A DNA stretch of 64,000 nt from Kribbella jiaozuonensis (GTDB taxonomy: Bacteria > Actinomycetota > Actinomycetes > Propionibacteriales > Kribbellaceae): NCBI RefSeq assembly GCF_005233875.1, contig NZ_SZPZ01000002.1, positions 62,001 to 126,000 of the forward strand, given 5' to 3'. Numbering within the stretch: the first letter of the stretch is position 1; each line of letters starts with the position of its first letter. This document shows positions 42,761 through 51,194 of the stretch, one piece after another. Below the pieces are notes generated by a model, which saw only the letters and a list, made by a program, of their open reading frames with translations, had not been told where the DNA came from and ran no database searches. A program made the translations under genes and the position numbers.

Positions 42761-43904
42761 TCAGTAACGAGGCTGGTGGCTGGCTTGAGGCGCCGACGCG
42801 AGAAGGCGCTCCAGCGCCCGTAGACGGGCAGAATCGAGCGGTTGAGAGTCCTTCAGCCCTTGCTGCGGCGCCGCAGACCAGGATTGCGCTCGCTGGTACT
42901 CGCGGCCAGTGAAGACCTCCGCCAGGGCAGGACCGTAGCCGAGGTCAAGCGCGATCCGATCGACATACATCTCCGAAGCACGTGCGGCGGCCGGCACGAC
43001 AAACGGCGCGGCCAACGGCGACAGCAGGAACACGATCACGTAGGAGAAGCCCCACCAAGCCCAAATGCCGATGATGCCGAGGGCGTAGATCACGAAGAAC
43101 ACCTTCAGCAGGAACCCGACAACCGGCTGTCTCCAAGTCGCACGGAGCGCCTTTCCCATCAGCCGGGCAGGGATCGACAGGCAGCACACGATGAGCGAAA
43201 CCGGCCGGGGGAGCGCCAGGCGATGCGCGAGTTCGTGCGCCAGCACTGCTTCGAGGTTGCGTGCCGGAAGGACCAGGGCGGCCCAGCTCGTCACGGCGAT
43301 CGTCGAACCCGCGACGGGTGGTGCAGTAGCTTCCGGGCCTTCATGAATCCATATCCGGTACAGGGTTCGGGTCTACATCGGCCGCTGCGCAAACTGCGAA
43401 CCAGGCGGGTCCGAGACGCTGACTTTCCAGGCCGTTCGGGGGACGCAGTCGCCACACCCTCCATGCGAGGAACGCCTCGCCGGTCGGGTGCAACGATGCC
43501 AGCGCGAACGCCCCCCACGCGACCATGGCGATCACGTAGACGGTCGTGCTTGGAGTACCGATGAGCTGGATCGACAGCCACGACCACCACAGCCACGGCA
43601 AAGCCATGATCAGCTCGGTCAGGCCGGACAGCTCCCACCGCCGGCCTTCTCTGGCTGGTGGTCGTCGGAGCTGATTCGGCAGGATCGACGCGGCCCGACG
43701 AGACGGCGGCGCGGGTGACGTGCCGCGCTCCCTGTCGGGGCCTCCCGACTGCGGAGACAGGCGTGCCTGTGGCCGGACCTCGAGCTGTGCCTGCGGATGC
43801 GGCACCGGGGAGTGTGGAGCAGAAACCCCGGTGACGGGTGGTGGAGTCGGCCGAGCTGGCTGGTGTGGGCGATTTACCGGTTTGTTGCTATGAGCCCCAT
43901 TCAT
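42761..43904 (-). pseudogene. M48 family zinc metallopeptidase, frameshifted
   Basis: Two leftward frames together make one membrane peptidase. The first (from ATG 43904) has a Pro-rich N-terminus and two membrane helices (LPWLWWSWLSIQLIG, VYVIAMVAWGAFAL) and ends at 43341. The second carries LYRIWIHEGPEATA, the zinc site AHELAHR (HExxH), more membrane helices and SEMYVDRIALDLG with the third ligand. They join near 43365-43380 only if one base is gained or lost. Family members are integral-membrane proteases of the HtpX/BlaR type. Either a pseudogene or a sequencing or programmed shift. Confidence 0.7.
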
Positions 43905-44250
43905 CTTTCGCAGCGTAGTCAGGTCTCTGTGGGTCGAACAGTCGTTTGCACGTTGTTGCAGCGGAGCACGAGCCAAGTACCAGGAGGCGCGGGTGCGAGC
44001 GCAGTAGCTCCTTGGGCTATCGCAATCGGCGGACCATTGAGACCGGAGCTGACCTTGCAACTCGCGTTATGTCCGGGCGGATCTCGACTGGTAACTGCTC
44101 GCCATACTGACTGCGCTGGCACCTACTGCACGGCCCCGACGACCCAGCGCGGTCCGGCAGTCCTCCGTGACTCTTATCGCAAGGCTCCGTCGGGAGAGGA
44201 TCCTGCTGCAAGATAGCCTGCGAACTGGCTGCGGATCTCTTGGGGGACGG

Positions 44251-45240
44251 ATGCGATTCAAACGACGGACGATGATGCAATTGGCCGATATGATTTGCGG
44301 GAACGTGGGTCCATTCCCGTACCGCAGCAGCTCGTACATCACCGAGTTCTTCAGTGACATCGAGACCGACTACACACACGACGGGACGACTCGCCAGCGC
44401 TGGGTGGCCGAGACGCTCGAGAAGATTCTTGAGGAACCGCACGCAGGCACCGGGAAGGTTCCGCCGACGTTCGCCAGGGTGATTCAACGACTCATGGACC
44501 CGACGGATGCCACCGATGAAGACGACCAACGCCCTGCCGCGTTGGCGATGCTCAACGCCTCGCTGGCCAGGGAGGGTTTCGAGGCGTACTACGCCCCAGA
44601 CAGGCAGTGTTACCTGCGGCATGTCGCAACGAATACCATCACAGCTCCTGAACACAACCCGCACAGGCCGTTCTCAGCAACCGAACTCGAACGTCGCCAG
44701 CAGCTGCGTACCTACTTGGACGGTGCGTCAGAGGATGACCTGATCGAGGACGTTCTGCTGCCACTGTTTCGGCAGATGGGGTTTCACCGAGTTACTGCCA
44801 CCGGGCACAAGGACAAGGCGCTGGAGTATGGCAAGGACGTCTGGATGAAGTTCACCCTCCCGACGCAGCACGTCCTTTACTTCGGCCTCCAGGCGAAGAA
44901 GGGCAAGCTCGACGCGGCCGGCGTGAGCCGCGCGGGGAACGCGAACGTCGCGGAGATCCACAACCAAGCACTGATGATGCTGGGACACGAGATTTTCGAC
45001 CCAGAGATTGGGAAGCGCGTGCTGGTCGACCATGCGTTCATCGTGGCCGGCGGAGAGATCACCAAACAGGCTCGGGCATGGATCGGAAACGCACTAGATG
45101 CCTCACAGCGGCGGTCGATCATTTTCATGGACCGCAACGACATCCTCGACCTCTATGTCGTGAACAACCTGCCCCTGCCCACAGCCGCACTGTCGGGCTG
45201 GGGAGTTCAGGTCGCGTGGCCAGACGAGCCACCATTCTGA
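44251..45240 (+). CDS. AbiJ/Mrr-like nuclease, probable defence protein
   Basis: A 329-residue protein in two parts. The N-terminal part (GPFPYRSSSYITEFFSDIET, DGTTRQRWVAETLEKILEEP) resembles the AbiJ N-terminal domain found on abortive-infection proteins. The C-terminal part has a restriction-endonuclease-like core: LPLFRQMGFHRVTATGHKDK, EYGKD and GLQAKKGK provide the D...QxK active site of Mrr-like nucleases. The ATG at 44251 follows GGGGGA. Probably a single-gene phage-defence effector; target is unknown. Confidence 0.7.
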   Translation: MRFKRRTMMQLADMICGNVGPFPYRSSSYITEFFSDIETDYTHDGTTRQRWVAETLEKILEEPHAGTGKVPPTFARVIQRLMDPTDATDEDDQRPAALAMLNASLAREGFEAYYAPDRQCYLRHVATNTITAPEHNPHRPFSATELERRQQLRTYLDGASEDDLIEDVLLPLFRQMGFHRVTATGHKDKALEYGKDVWMKFTLPTQHVLYFGLQAKKGKLDAAGVSRAGNANVAEIHNQALMMLGHEIFDPEIGKRVLVDHAFIVAGGEITKQARAWIGNALDASQRRSIIFMDRNDILDLYVVNNLPLPTAALSGWGVQVAWPDEPPF

Positions 45241-45348
45241 GAGTTCGCGACTTTCCAGAAGCTACAGTCGCGGCTGTGCTTGTGCGCGTGGTAACGCACG
45301 TGACAAAAACGTAGGCCCGTCGGCGGCCGGCGTGCCAGAATTTCGCCC

Positions 45349-46290
45349 ATGCTCGTCACTCTGACCCCCGGAGTCAACCGGGATCACGTCCTCGAAATGC
45401 TCCGCAAAGCATCAGTCGAGATCACCAACAACTACGGCAATCAGGACGGCTACGTCCGATGGGTGATGAACACCGCCCGGACGCTGCGCGGCCAGATCGC
45501 CCAGACCGACATAGACCAACTCCTGCTCACCCCGGCCTTCTACCGCCTAATCGACCCGGTACTGATGGGCACGCCACAAGGCCTCTGGTTGCTTGAAGCC
45601 GAGATGTCCGAGCGGCAGGCCATGCTCACAGCCGCATTCGAGGCGCTCCAAGAGCAGATCGCCGCGTGGACCGCCGCGGCCGGCAAGGCTCTGGCGGTGG
45701 TGGATAGCAGCGTCTTCTTGCACCACCCGGCATGGACTCAGGACGACGACCCGACCGCGGTCATCGCGAGCATCCCCTGGCCCGAGGAACTCGGTATCGC
45801 CTTCGACGACGTCTTGCTTGTGCTCCCCGAGGTGGTCATCCGCGAACTCGACCGGCTCAAGGAGTCGGGCAACCAGAACACGCGCTATCGAGCCTCGGTG
45901 ACTCTGGCCGTCATTGACAAGCTGCTGGACGACCCAGACAGCACGGTGCCGATCCGGTCCAAGGACGCCGACTGGCATGCGGTGGCTTCGCTCGGGGGGA
46001 CACCTCGAGGCCGGGTCGACTTACGGGTCTTCTACGACGATCCGGCGCACCGACCCCTTGCGGATGAGGATGCGGAGATCATCGACCGGGCGCTCGCGGT
46101 ACAGACCTTGGCCGGCACTCCAGTCCGGCTAGTGACCATGGATACCGGGATGGGACTCAACGCGCGGCGAGCCAAGCTGCTAGTGAGGAAGCCCGCCAGG
46201 GAGATCGAGACACCACGGAGTGACGGCCAGTCGGCACGAGCTCGCAGGCGTGCTCGGGCCGAGGCCTCTGAGACAGCAATGCCGAAGTAG
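45349..46290 (+). CDS. PIN domain ribonuclease-like protein
   Basis: A 313-residue protein. The N-terminal 110 residues are helical. The PIN domain follows: D119 in LAVVDSSVF, the glutamate in VVIRELDRLKES, acidic LADEDAEIIDRAL and LVTMDTGMGLNAR, the four acidic positions of a PIN_4 nuclease. The C-terminus is Arg-rich. No antitoxin-like gene is adjacent, so it is not a standard VapBC pair. It lies 108 bases downstream of the AbiJ-like gene. Confidence 0.8.
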   Translation: MLVTLTPGVNRDHVLEMLRKASVEITNNYGNQDGYVRWVMNTARTLRGQIAQTDIDQLLLTPAFYRLIDPVLMGTPQGLWLLEAEMSERQAMLTAAFEALQEQIAAWTAAAGKALAVVDSSVFLHHPAWTQDDDPTAVIASIPWPEELGIAFDDVLLVLPEVVIRELDRLKESGNQNTRYRASVTLAVIDKLLDDPDSTVPIRSKDADWHAVASLGGTPRGRVDLRVFYDDPAHRPLADEDAEIIDRALAVQTLAGTPVRLVTMDTGMGLNARRAKLLVRKPAREIETPRSDGQSARARRRARAEASETAMPK

Positions 46291-46589
46291 ATGCGCAGCC
46301 GATCTGCCAGCCTTGGCGCGATCGTTGCCTGCCATTCGCAAGTGCGCCACGACTGATCAGCCTTGTGAAGTTTCGGGGAGCAATGACGGCCCGCTGTTCC
46401 GTGGAAACGGCGCGCCGTTCCGGATCGTCGGTCGTTGGCCCCGACCTCCACCGCCCGGCGGTGGATCCGGTGCGTTACGAAACTCTGCTCGGAGGTCCTG
46501 CCGTGGCCTGACCTGCGCAAACTCGTGTTTGGCGTGGAATCACAGACGTGTTATTCTGGTCGAGTTCGGGCGGCAGTCTGCCCGCAGTG

Positions 46590-46619
46590 CCCTCAGTCGA
46601 TCTGACTGGGGGCTTTTTT
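46590..46619 (+). terminator. Intrinsic terminator/attenuator upstream of a membrane-protein gene
   Basis: CCCTCAGTC and GACTGGGGG form a stem with a five-base loop followed by CTTTTTTG. A TATTCT -10-like box lies about 40 bases upstream (46551), and the next gene starts only 70 bases downstream, so this could be an attenuated leader or a small RNA end. The interval 46291-46688 holds no gene. Confidence 0.65.
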
Positions 46620-46688
46620 GTTGCCCTCAACCGTACCCCCGATCGCGACCCTGCTCGGGGGTACTCGGTCATGCCCGGAGGCCTAGCC

Positions 46689-46982
46689 GTGTCCACGTCC
46701 GTCACGCTGTTGTTGCTCTCACTGATGCCGTTCGCTCTTCTCGTGGTTGTTTTTGGCACGATTGTCGTCGTGGCCCTGTGTCAGGCGAAGCCGGAAGACG
46801 TCCCTGCGGTCTTCCGTGAGTCAGGAGCCGTCTTCAAGCGCTTGGCCGATCGTCTGCCCCGGACCGAAGTGTTGCGTGGACCGCTCCGCGGCGATGTCAT
46901 CGGCATGCAGAATGATGGCGTGGACGATGACCACGGCGGTCCGGACGGACACCCTGGGGACGTAGCGGCGAAGGAGTCCTGA
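46689..46982 (+). CDS. Small single-TM protein
   Basis: A 97-residue protein from GTG (VSTSVTLLLLSLMPFALLVV), one N-terminal membrane helix and an acidic, Asp/His-rich tail (NDGVDDDHGGPDGHPGD). CCCGGAGG precedes the start by seven bases. The stop overlaps the start of the sigma-like gene (TGATG), so the two are coupled; a membrane-tethered anti-sigma or sensor function is conceivable. Confidence 0.55.
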   Translation: MSTSVTLLLLSLMPFALLVVVFGTIVVVALCQAKPEDVPAVFRESGAVFKRLADRLPRTEVLRGPLRGDVIGMQNDGVDDDHGGPDGHPGDVAAKES

Positions 46983-47548
46983 TGCCGATGCGACGAGTGG
47001 CTTTCAAGGACCCGACGGCCCAGCGGGCTGTGCCCGAAGAGCTCCTGGAGGGGCTGCTGGAGGCACTTTTTGCGCTCTCAGCGGGGGAGACTCACATCCT
47101 GGTTCTTCGATTTGGGCTACTCGATGGCATGCCGTGGACCCTCGCTGAGATTGCCGAACCCTATGGGGTGACGGAAGAACGCGTTCGGCAGATCGAGGGC
47201 AAGGCGATGAGCAAGCTCCGCCATCCAGCACACTCACAAAAGCTTCGAGATGCGTTGCTCGACGATGGGTTCCGGCTGCCCGAACCCCTGCGCCGACGCG
47301 TTCTCGAACGCTTTTACCAGAAGGCCGGCCAGGGCATCCCTGGAGACGGTCGATTGCCTCTGATCTTTTGTGATCGCCACGGGTGGAGGGAAGCGCCGCG
47401 AGCGACCGCCAGGATCTGCGAGGCCTGCATATGCCCGCTGCCGCGCAGTTGGACAGGCCGTCCGCCGCAGTATTGCTCTGGCGGTTGCCGCCAGGCTGCT
47501 TATCGACGACGCCTGAAGACATCGAAGAATCCGAGGGGTGGACGCTAG
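46982..47548 (+). CDS. Sigma-70 region 4-like protein with zinc-binding tail
   Basis: A 188-residue protein. Residues about 20-85 resemble sigma region 4 (HILVLRFGLLDGMPWTLAEI, GVTEERVRQIEGKAMSKLRH), the -35-reading helix-turn-helix. Region 2 is absent. The C-terminus has CEACICPLPRS and QYCSGGCRQAAYRRR, a zinc-ribbon similar to those on phage and plasmid DNA-binding proteins. It would bind DNA but not melt it unless a partner supplies region 2. Coupled to the membrane gene before it. Confidence 0.7.
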   Translation: MPMRRVAFKDPTAQRAVPEELLEGLLEALFALSAGETHILVLRFGLLDGMPWTLAEIAEPYGVTEERVRQIEGKAMSKLRHPAHSQKLRDALLDDGFRLPEPLRRRVLERFYQKAGQGIPGDGRLPLIFCDRHGWREAPRATARICEACICPLPRSWTGRPPQYCSGGCRQAAYRRRLKTSKNPRGGR

Positions 47549-47580
47549 ATGAGTCGGTTCGCACCAAGCGCCCGTCAAGC

Positions 47581-49233
47581 CTACGAGCCTTCCAGGCGGA
47601 GTTCTGTGACAGTGGCAATAGGGGCCTTGTCGTTCGCGAGCACCGTCGCACGCTTTCCCCTTGATGCTGCGACGAGGCCTCCTGCCACGAGCAGTGCGAC
47701 CGCACGGTGAGCCGTGCTCGGGGAGACACCGTAGCGGCTGGCCAACATCTTTTCTGGCGGCAACGGGTCACCGTGCCCCAGGATGCCGGCGTCAATCGCG
47801 CCGCGTAGGTCGGCTGCGATCCGTTCGTATAGCTTGAGGTCTTCATCCATGACGTCCGGCACGGCAGGCTTGGAGGCATCGGATTCACGTGCCGTCGGCC
47901 TGGCGGGCAGACGCACGGGCGTTGCTCCTGCCGCGCGCTGATCGGCCTCCGACCACCAGGCTGTGTAGACGCGGAGCGTCGTGGTGCCACCCCCCGAGTG
48001 ACCCAAGCGTCCAGCGGCGGAACGCACGTTGTAGCCCGCCATGATCAGCTCGGTTGCGTTGTAGTGGCGGTGGTTCTTGAGCTCGGTTTCGATTCCGAGT
48101 CGCTTTGCCATCCTCGCGTAGCGTTTGCTGACGGAGTCCGGATGAAGCGGCCGGCTTCCGTCCGGCGCTGAAGAGAAGATGTACCCGTCCGGGTCGAATG
48201 GGAGTCCGAGCTCGGCGGCGCGCTGGCGGCAGCGTGATTCGTGTTCGTCGAGGACGGCGTCGGGCTCGGGGTCCATGACGATCCGTCGGTGTTGATGTGT
48301 CTTGGTGTCCTTCTCCTCGAGTTGGCCGGCGTCGTTCACGAAGATCGAGCGTCGGACGTTGAGGACCGACGTGGCGCCGTCTTCCCGGCGCGTGCGATCG
48401 CTCCAGCGCAGCGCGCACATCTCCCCGCGGCGATTGCCGGTCGTGGTCTTCGTGGATAGGAAGGCGCCCCAGTCCTCGTCCTCTTTCCAGGCTTCTGTGA
48501 GCAGGCGACCGACTTCGTCGACAGTCGGCGGGTGTGGATCTGGCGTGGGCAATCCGGGCTTGCTCGCATGCTCGGCGGGATTCACCGCGATCCATCCCCA
48601 CACCACTGCCCGATCGAGGGCACCGCTGAGGATCCAGTGGATCTGGCGAATGGTTGAGTCGCCGAGGCCTTTGCACACGTGCGGTTTGCACATGCGGCGG
48701 CAGCGGCGGCATCCCTGAGGGTTGTTGCGAGGGCAGCGGTTGCCCTCGTGCTCGTCGCACTGATGAGCACCCGCCGTACGGTGGTCGATGAACTCTTTGC
48801 CGTCGCAGTGAAGGCGGCAGCGGCGGAGTTCGGCGTAGAACGAATCGAGGATCTCGACGCCGGTGCCGATCTGGCCGAGTTTCGCCAGCGGTGTTGTGTC
48901 GAGGAGTGGCTTGATGTGGTTCTTGTACTTCGAGCGGTACCCCCGCAAGGTCAGCACGTCGACGTCGACAATCTCGAAGTACTTGGCGATGAGCTGGCCG
49001 ACGTTGGCGCGGGTCTTTGGGTTCCGCCCTTCGTCGACCTGGTTGAGGAAACGGGTCTTGAGCTTCTCCGCCTCCTGAGCTTGCCGCGGGCCGGGTGGCA
49101 CGGTTTCTTGCAGGTAGAAGGGCCTCTTCGTAACGGGATCCTGACCGGCGTACACCCGCACTCGCAGCGCCCCCGAGGGGAGCGCAGTGATATTGCCGCG
49201 CTGACGCTCCCGCGGCTTCCCCGATGCGGCCAT
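47581..49233 (-). CDS. int: Tyrosine integrase fused to a GntR-type winged helix
   Basis: A 550-residue recombinase for integration and excision of the element. The catalytic core has R268 (TGNRRGE), R389 (KNHRHYN, with K386 where many have His), H412 (LGHSGG) and the nucleophile Y423 (LRVYTAW). A Cys/His-rich insert (about 140-190, CRLHC to HVCKG) lies between the core-binding and catalytic domains. Residues about 465-540 add a GntR-like wing (LYERIAADLRGAIDAGILGH, YGVSPSTAHRAVALLVAGGL). It reads away from the tRNA and lies about 105 bases from the core. Confidence 0.93.
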   Translation of the reverse strand: MAASGKPRERQRGNITALPSGALRVRVYAGQDPVTKRPFYLQETVPPGPRQAQEAEKLKTRFLNQVDEGRNPKTRANVGQLIAKYFEIVDVDVLTLRGYRSKYKNHIKPLLDTTPLAKLGQIGTGVEILDSFYAELRRCRLHCDGKEFIDHRTAGAHQCDEHEGNRCPRNNPQGCRRCRRMCKPHVCKGLGDSTIRQIHWILSGALDRAVVWGWIAVNPAEHASKPGLPTPDPHPPTVDEVGRLLTEAWKEDEDWGAFLSTKTTTGNRRGEMCALRWSDRTRREDGATSVLNVRRSIFVNDAGQLEEKDTKTHQHRRIVMDPEPDAVLDEHESRCRQRAAELGLPFDPDGYIFSSAPDGSRPLHPDSVSKRYARMAKRLGIETELKNHRHYNATELIMAGYNVRSAAGRLGHSGGGTTTLRVYTAWWSEADQRAAGATPVRLPARPTARESDASKPAVPDVMDEDLKLYERIAADLRGAIDAGILGHGDPLPPEKMLASRYGVSPSTAHRAVALLVAGGLVAASRGKRATVLANDKAPIATVTELRLEGS

Positions 49234-49254
49234 GCTGCGACGTTAACACGAGTT

Positions 49255-49275
49255 CATGTCACGGGACATGTCACG
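49255..49275 (+). promoter_or_regulatory. Integrase arm-type sites, right end
   Basis: CATGTCACG occurs twice (49255-49263, 49267-49275) with the 12-bp spacing found at the left end. It also overlaps the promoter region of the integrase gene, so the integrase may repress itself. Confidence 0.7.
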
Positions 49276-49293
49276 AATGGTTCTGGATCAGTC

Positions 49294-49331
49294 GCAGGTC
49301 ACGGCCAAATGTGGCCGTGACCTGCGGTTTT
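49294..49331. terminator. Perfect hairpin between integrase and tRNA
   Basis: GCAGGTCACGGCCA (49294-49307) pairs exactly with TGGCCGTGACCTGC (49312-49325), then GGTTTT. It lies where the tRNA transcript leaves the gene on the minus strand and mimics the chromosomal hairpin displaced to 13503-13540. Confidence 0.7.
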
Positions 49332-49379
49332 GCGGAGTAGGGCGGACGGGACTCGAACCCGTGACCCAGGGATTATGAG
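49318..49379. other. attR: attR: right end of the integrative element
   Basis: Counterpart of 13530-13591 (62 bases, three mismatches; 49338-49379 exact). Here the repeat is part of the intact tRNA gene, so the element supplied or kept a functional 3' end on integration. Confidence 0.92.
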
Positions 49380-49411
49380 TCCCCTGCTCTAACCAGCTGA
49401 GCTACCGCCCC
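49338..49411 (-). tRNA. tRNA with CAU anticodon (Ile2 or elongator Met)
   Basis: A 74-base cloverleaf on the minus strand: acceptor GGGGCGG/CCGCCCT, D arm GCTCAGCTGGTTAGAGC, anticodon loop CTCATAA, T arm ACGGGTTCGAGTCCCGT, discriminator A. The AGAGCAGG...ACTCATAAT pattern looks more like tRNA-Ile2(CAU), which is modified to lysidine, than elongator Met, but the two cannot be separated with certainty here. Confidence 0.9.
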
Positions 49412-49538
49412 GTGTGCGGGTGATCGTATCGGGTTGGTGGGGGTGGGGTGTGAAACCAGGGTGGGGTCAGGGGTTCGACGGAGTGCTGGTGACCAGCTAG
49501 CGGGCATGATGGAGGCAGTCCGGATGAGAGGAACTCCC

Positions 49539-49676
49539 ATGGGCTGGTTCATTTTTCTGGTGATCGTGGTAGGCGCGATCGCGGCGTACAAGTATCGCGT
49601 GCCGCTGCTGGCGAAGATTCTCGGGCAGCCGCAGGATCGGATTCAGCGGGCGATCGATCGGAAGAAGGGCAAGTAG
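49539..49676 (+). CDS. Small membrane protein
   Basis: A 45-residue protein: one membrane helix (MGWFIFLVIVVGAIAAYKYR) and a basic helical tail (QPQDRIQRAIDRKKGK). GAGAGGA precedes the ATG at 49539. Short proteins with exactly this layout are common in actinobacterial chromosomes; role unknown. Confidence 0.65.
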   Translation: MGWFIFLVIVVGAIAAYKYRVPLLAKILGQPQDRIQRAIDRKKGK

Positions 49677-49705
49677 GCGAGCGCCGACGGCCCCGGAGAC
49701 GTGGA

Positions 49706-49738
49706 GAGGCCCCGACCGCTGGGTGCGGTCAGGGCCTC
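49706..49738. terminator. Bidirectional terminator
   Basis: GAGGCCCCGACCGC and GCGGTCAGGGCCTC pair with one mismatch, followed by GTTTG, between two convergent genes. It probably stops both transcripts. Confidence 0.75.
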
Positions 49739-49758
49739 GTTTGCTCACGCGGTGACGG

Positions 49759-50421
49759 TCAGCCGACGCGTACGGCGGCGACCGAGGCGGAGGCGGTGAT
49801 CTCGCCGCCGCCGGCGGCGCTGCCGTCGTCGTTGTAGCCGAAGGCGAAGACCTCGACGGTGGTTGCCTTGGCGACTGTCACGATCTTGACGGTTGCGCCG
49901 GTCAGCTCGCGGTCCTTCGCGGGCGAGATCTCGGCGCCGAGGATGGTGCCGTAGTCGGTGCCGAACGCCGTGTCGGAGGCGCCGACTCGGAGCGCGAGTT
50001 GCGGGCGCGTGCCCGGTGCGCCCGCGGTGGTGCGGGCGAAGAAAGCGGTCGAGTTCAGCAGCCAGGTGCCCGGCTGCAGGCTGAACTCGCCCACCTTGGT
50101 CTTGTTGGTCTTGAACGACCCGCCGATCTTCGCGATCGCCACCGGATCGAAGTCCTTCGCGACACCCGACTTGCCATAGACGTCGGTGTCCTTCAGGAAC
50201 GCGTTCCGGTCGGCCGGCACGATCTTGCTCGCGGGCAGGCTGTTGTCCACGACCTGCGTAGCGGCGACCGAGCGCGGGCAGAGCGGGTACGAGAGGCTCT
50301 TGCAGTCCGGCTTCACGGCGCCGTTCGCAGCAACCGTGACACCGACCAGCACACCGGCCCCGAGCACGGCCGCGACCAGCAGCCGTCCGCTCTTGGTGTT
50401 CAGGAACTTCTTGACGTTCAC
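49759..50421 (-). CDS. Exported protein of unknown function
   Basis: A 220-residue protein from GTG 50421 (VNVKKFLNTKSGRLLVAAVL): a signal/anchor helix, then PDCKSLSYPLCPRSVAATQV and a beta-sandwich-like part (GEFSLQPGTWLLNSTAFFAR, VEVFAFGYNDDGSAAGGGEI). AAGGAAACC precedes the start. Similar actinobacterial surface proteins exist but carry no function. Upstream open codons to 50541 are not supported. Confidence 0.7.
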   Translation of the reverse strand: MNVKKFLNTKSGRLLVAAVLGAGVLVGVTVAANGAVKPDCKSLSYPLCPRSVAATQVVDNSLPASKIVPADRNAFLKDTDVYGKSGVAKDFDPVAIAKIGGSFKTNKTKVGEFSLQPGTWLLNSTAFFARTTAGAPGTRPQLALRVGASDTAFGTDYGTILGAEISPAKDRELTGATVKIVTVAKATTVEVFAFGYNDDGSAAGGGEITASASVAAVRVG

Positions 50422-50516
50422 AGGGTTTCCTTCCCCTCCATCCCCGAGGCCCCCTCGGGATCTGCAGAGGAACGTACCGGCAAAGTGTTGGTCTAGGCCA
50501 CTATCAAACCCTTGTT

Positions 50517-51119
50517 TCAGGTGGGGAAGTTTCGGCACCACGCGGTGAGCGTGATTTTCGCGGTCGTGCCCAGGTCGGTGTCCACCGGCCAGACGACCGC
50601 GTGCTCGCCCTTGCCTCGGGCAACGGCGAGGTAGGTGCCGGATGCCTTGTCCGCACCGGCTTCGACCGTGCTGGACCAGGAGATCGCGGCCAGTGCCGTT
50701 TCACCCTTGCGAAGGACGAGTTTCTTCGGGCCTGGGTCGATCGCCATGTACGACGTGCCGTGGGTCGCGGTCACGTTCATCGCTCGGCGATCGGCGTCGA
50801 GCACCGCGATGTCGGGGTAGCCGTCGACGGTGATCGGTGTGGAGCGGCAGTTGGTCAGCTTGACCACCACGGCTCGGTGGCCGAGGGCGGCGTCGACCGG
50901 TCCGACGGTGATCGAGGCGCCGGAGTCCGGGCAGGTCGGCCGCGGCGGTGCGGGCGTCGGATCGGGGTGAACGGTGGTGAAGGGAGTGGGGCCGAGCGGC
51001 CGGGGCGTCAACTGCGTGAAGGACGGCTTGCTGTCAGTCGTCACAGCTGCGCTTTCGGTGCCGCAAGCGGTGAGGAGTAGCAGTCCGGCAAGAAGCCCCA
51101 CCTGGGCGCGACGGTGCAT
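50517..51119 (-). CDS. DUF4232-type lipoprotein
   Basis: A 200-residue lipoprotein. The signal peptide ends with the lipobox LLTAC (Cys 19), a Pro/Thr-rich linker follows, then a beta-sandwich (SGASITVGPVDAALGHRAVV, KLTNCRSTPITVDGYPDIAV, LVLRKGETALAAISWSS) matching DUF4232. Two cysteines (CPDSG, WCRNF) may form a disulfide. Anchored on the outer face of the membrane; function not known. Confidence 0.8.
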   Translation of the reverse strand: MHRRAQVGLLAGLLLLTACGTESAAVTTDSKPSFTQLTPRPLGPTPFTTVHPDPTPAPPRPTCPDSGASITVGPVDAALGHRAVVVKLTNCRSTPITVDGYPDIAVLDADRRAMNVTATHGTSYMAIDPGPKKLVLRKGETALAAISWSSTVEAGADKASGTYLAVARGKGEHAVVWPVDTDLGTTAKITLTAWCRNFPT

Positions 51120-51194
51120 TCGTCGAACCTACCTGCGGTCGCGGGCCACGAAAAAGCCGGGCTCCTGTGAAGAGGAGACCGGCTGGTTTGTTGC

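Larger units (their letters stand above)
13550..49379. mobile_element. Integrative conjugative or mobilizable element in a CAU tRNA gene
   Basis: A 35.8-kb element bounded by the 42-bp exact repeat of the tRNA 3' end. It holds a tyrosine integrase adjacent to the tRNA (47581-49233), paired arm-type sites near both ends, an Xis-like protein, a Prim-Pol replication protein, a MobF relaxase, a VirD4/TraG coupling protein and an Spd-like membrane protein. This is an AICE-like maintenance module joined to single-strand transfer genes. No VirB4 or other type IV channel ATPase is present. Cargo includes a PARIS-like pair, a DNA methyltransferase, an AbiJ-like nuclease and several regulators. At least two cargo genes are broken (ligase and M48 peptidase). 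Confidence 0.9.

Noticed and set aside
20600..49233. VirB4, FtsK/TraB or pilus genes in the element
   Set aside because: I looked for a second large ATPase with Walker motifs near membrane genes; only the coupling protein, the relaxase helicase and the PARIS-like ATPase carry such motifs.
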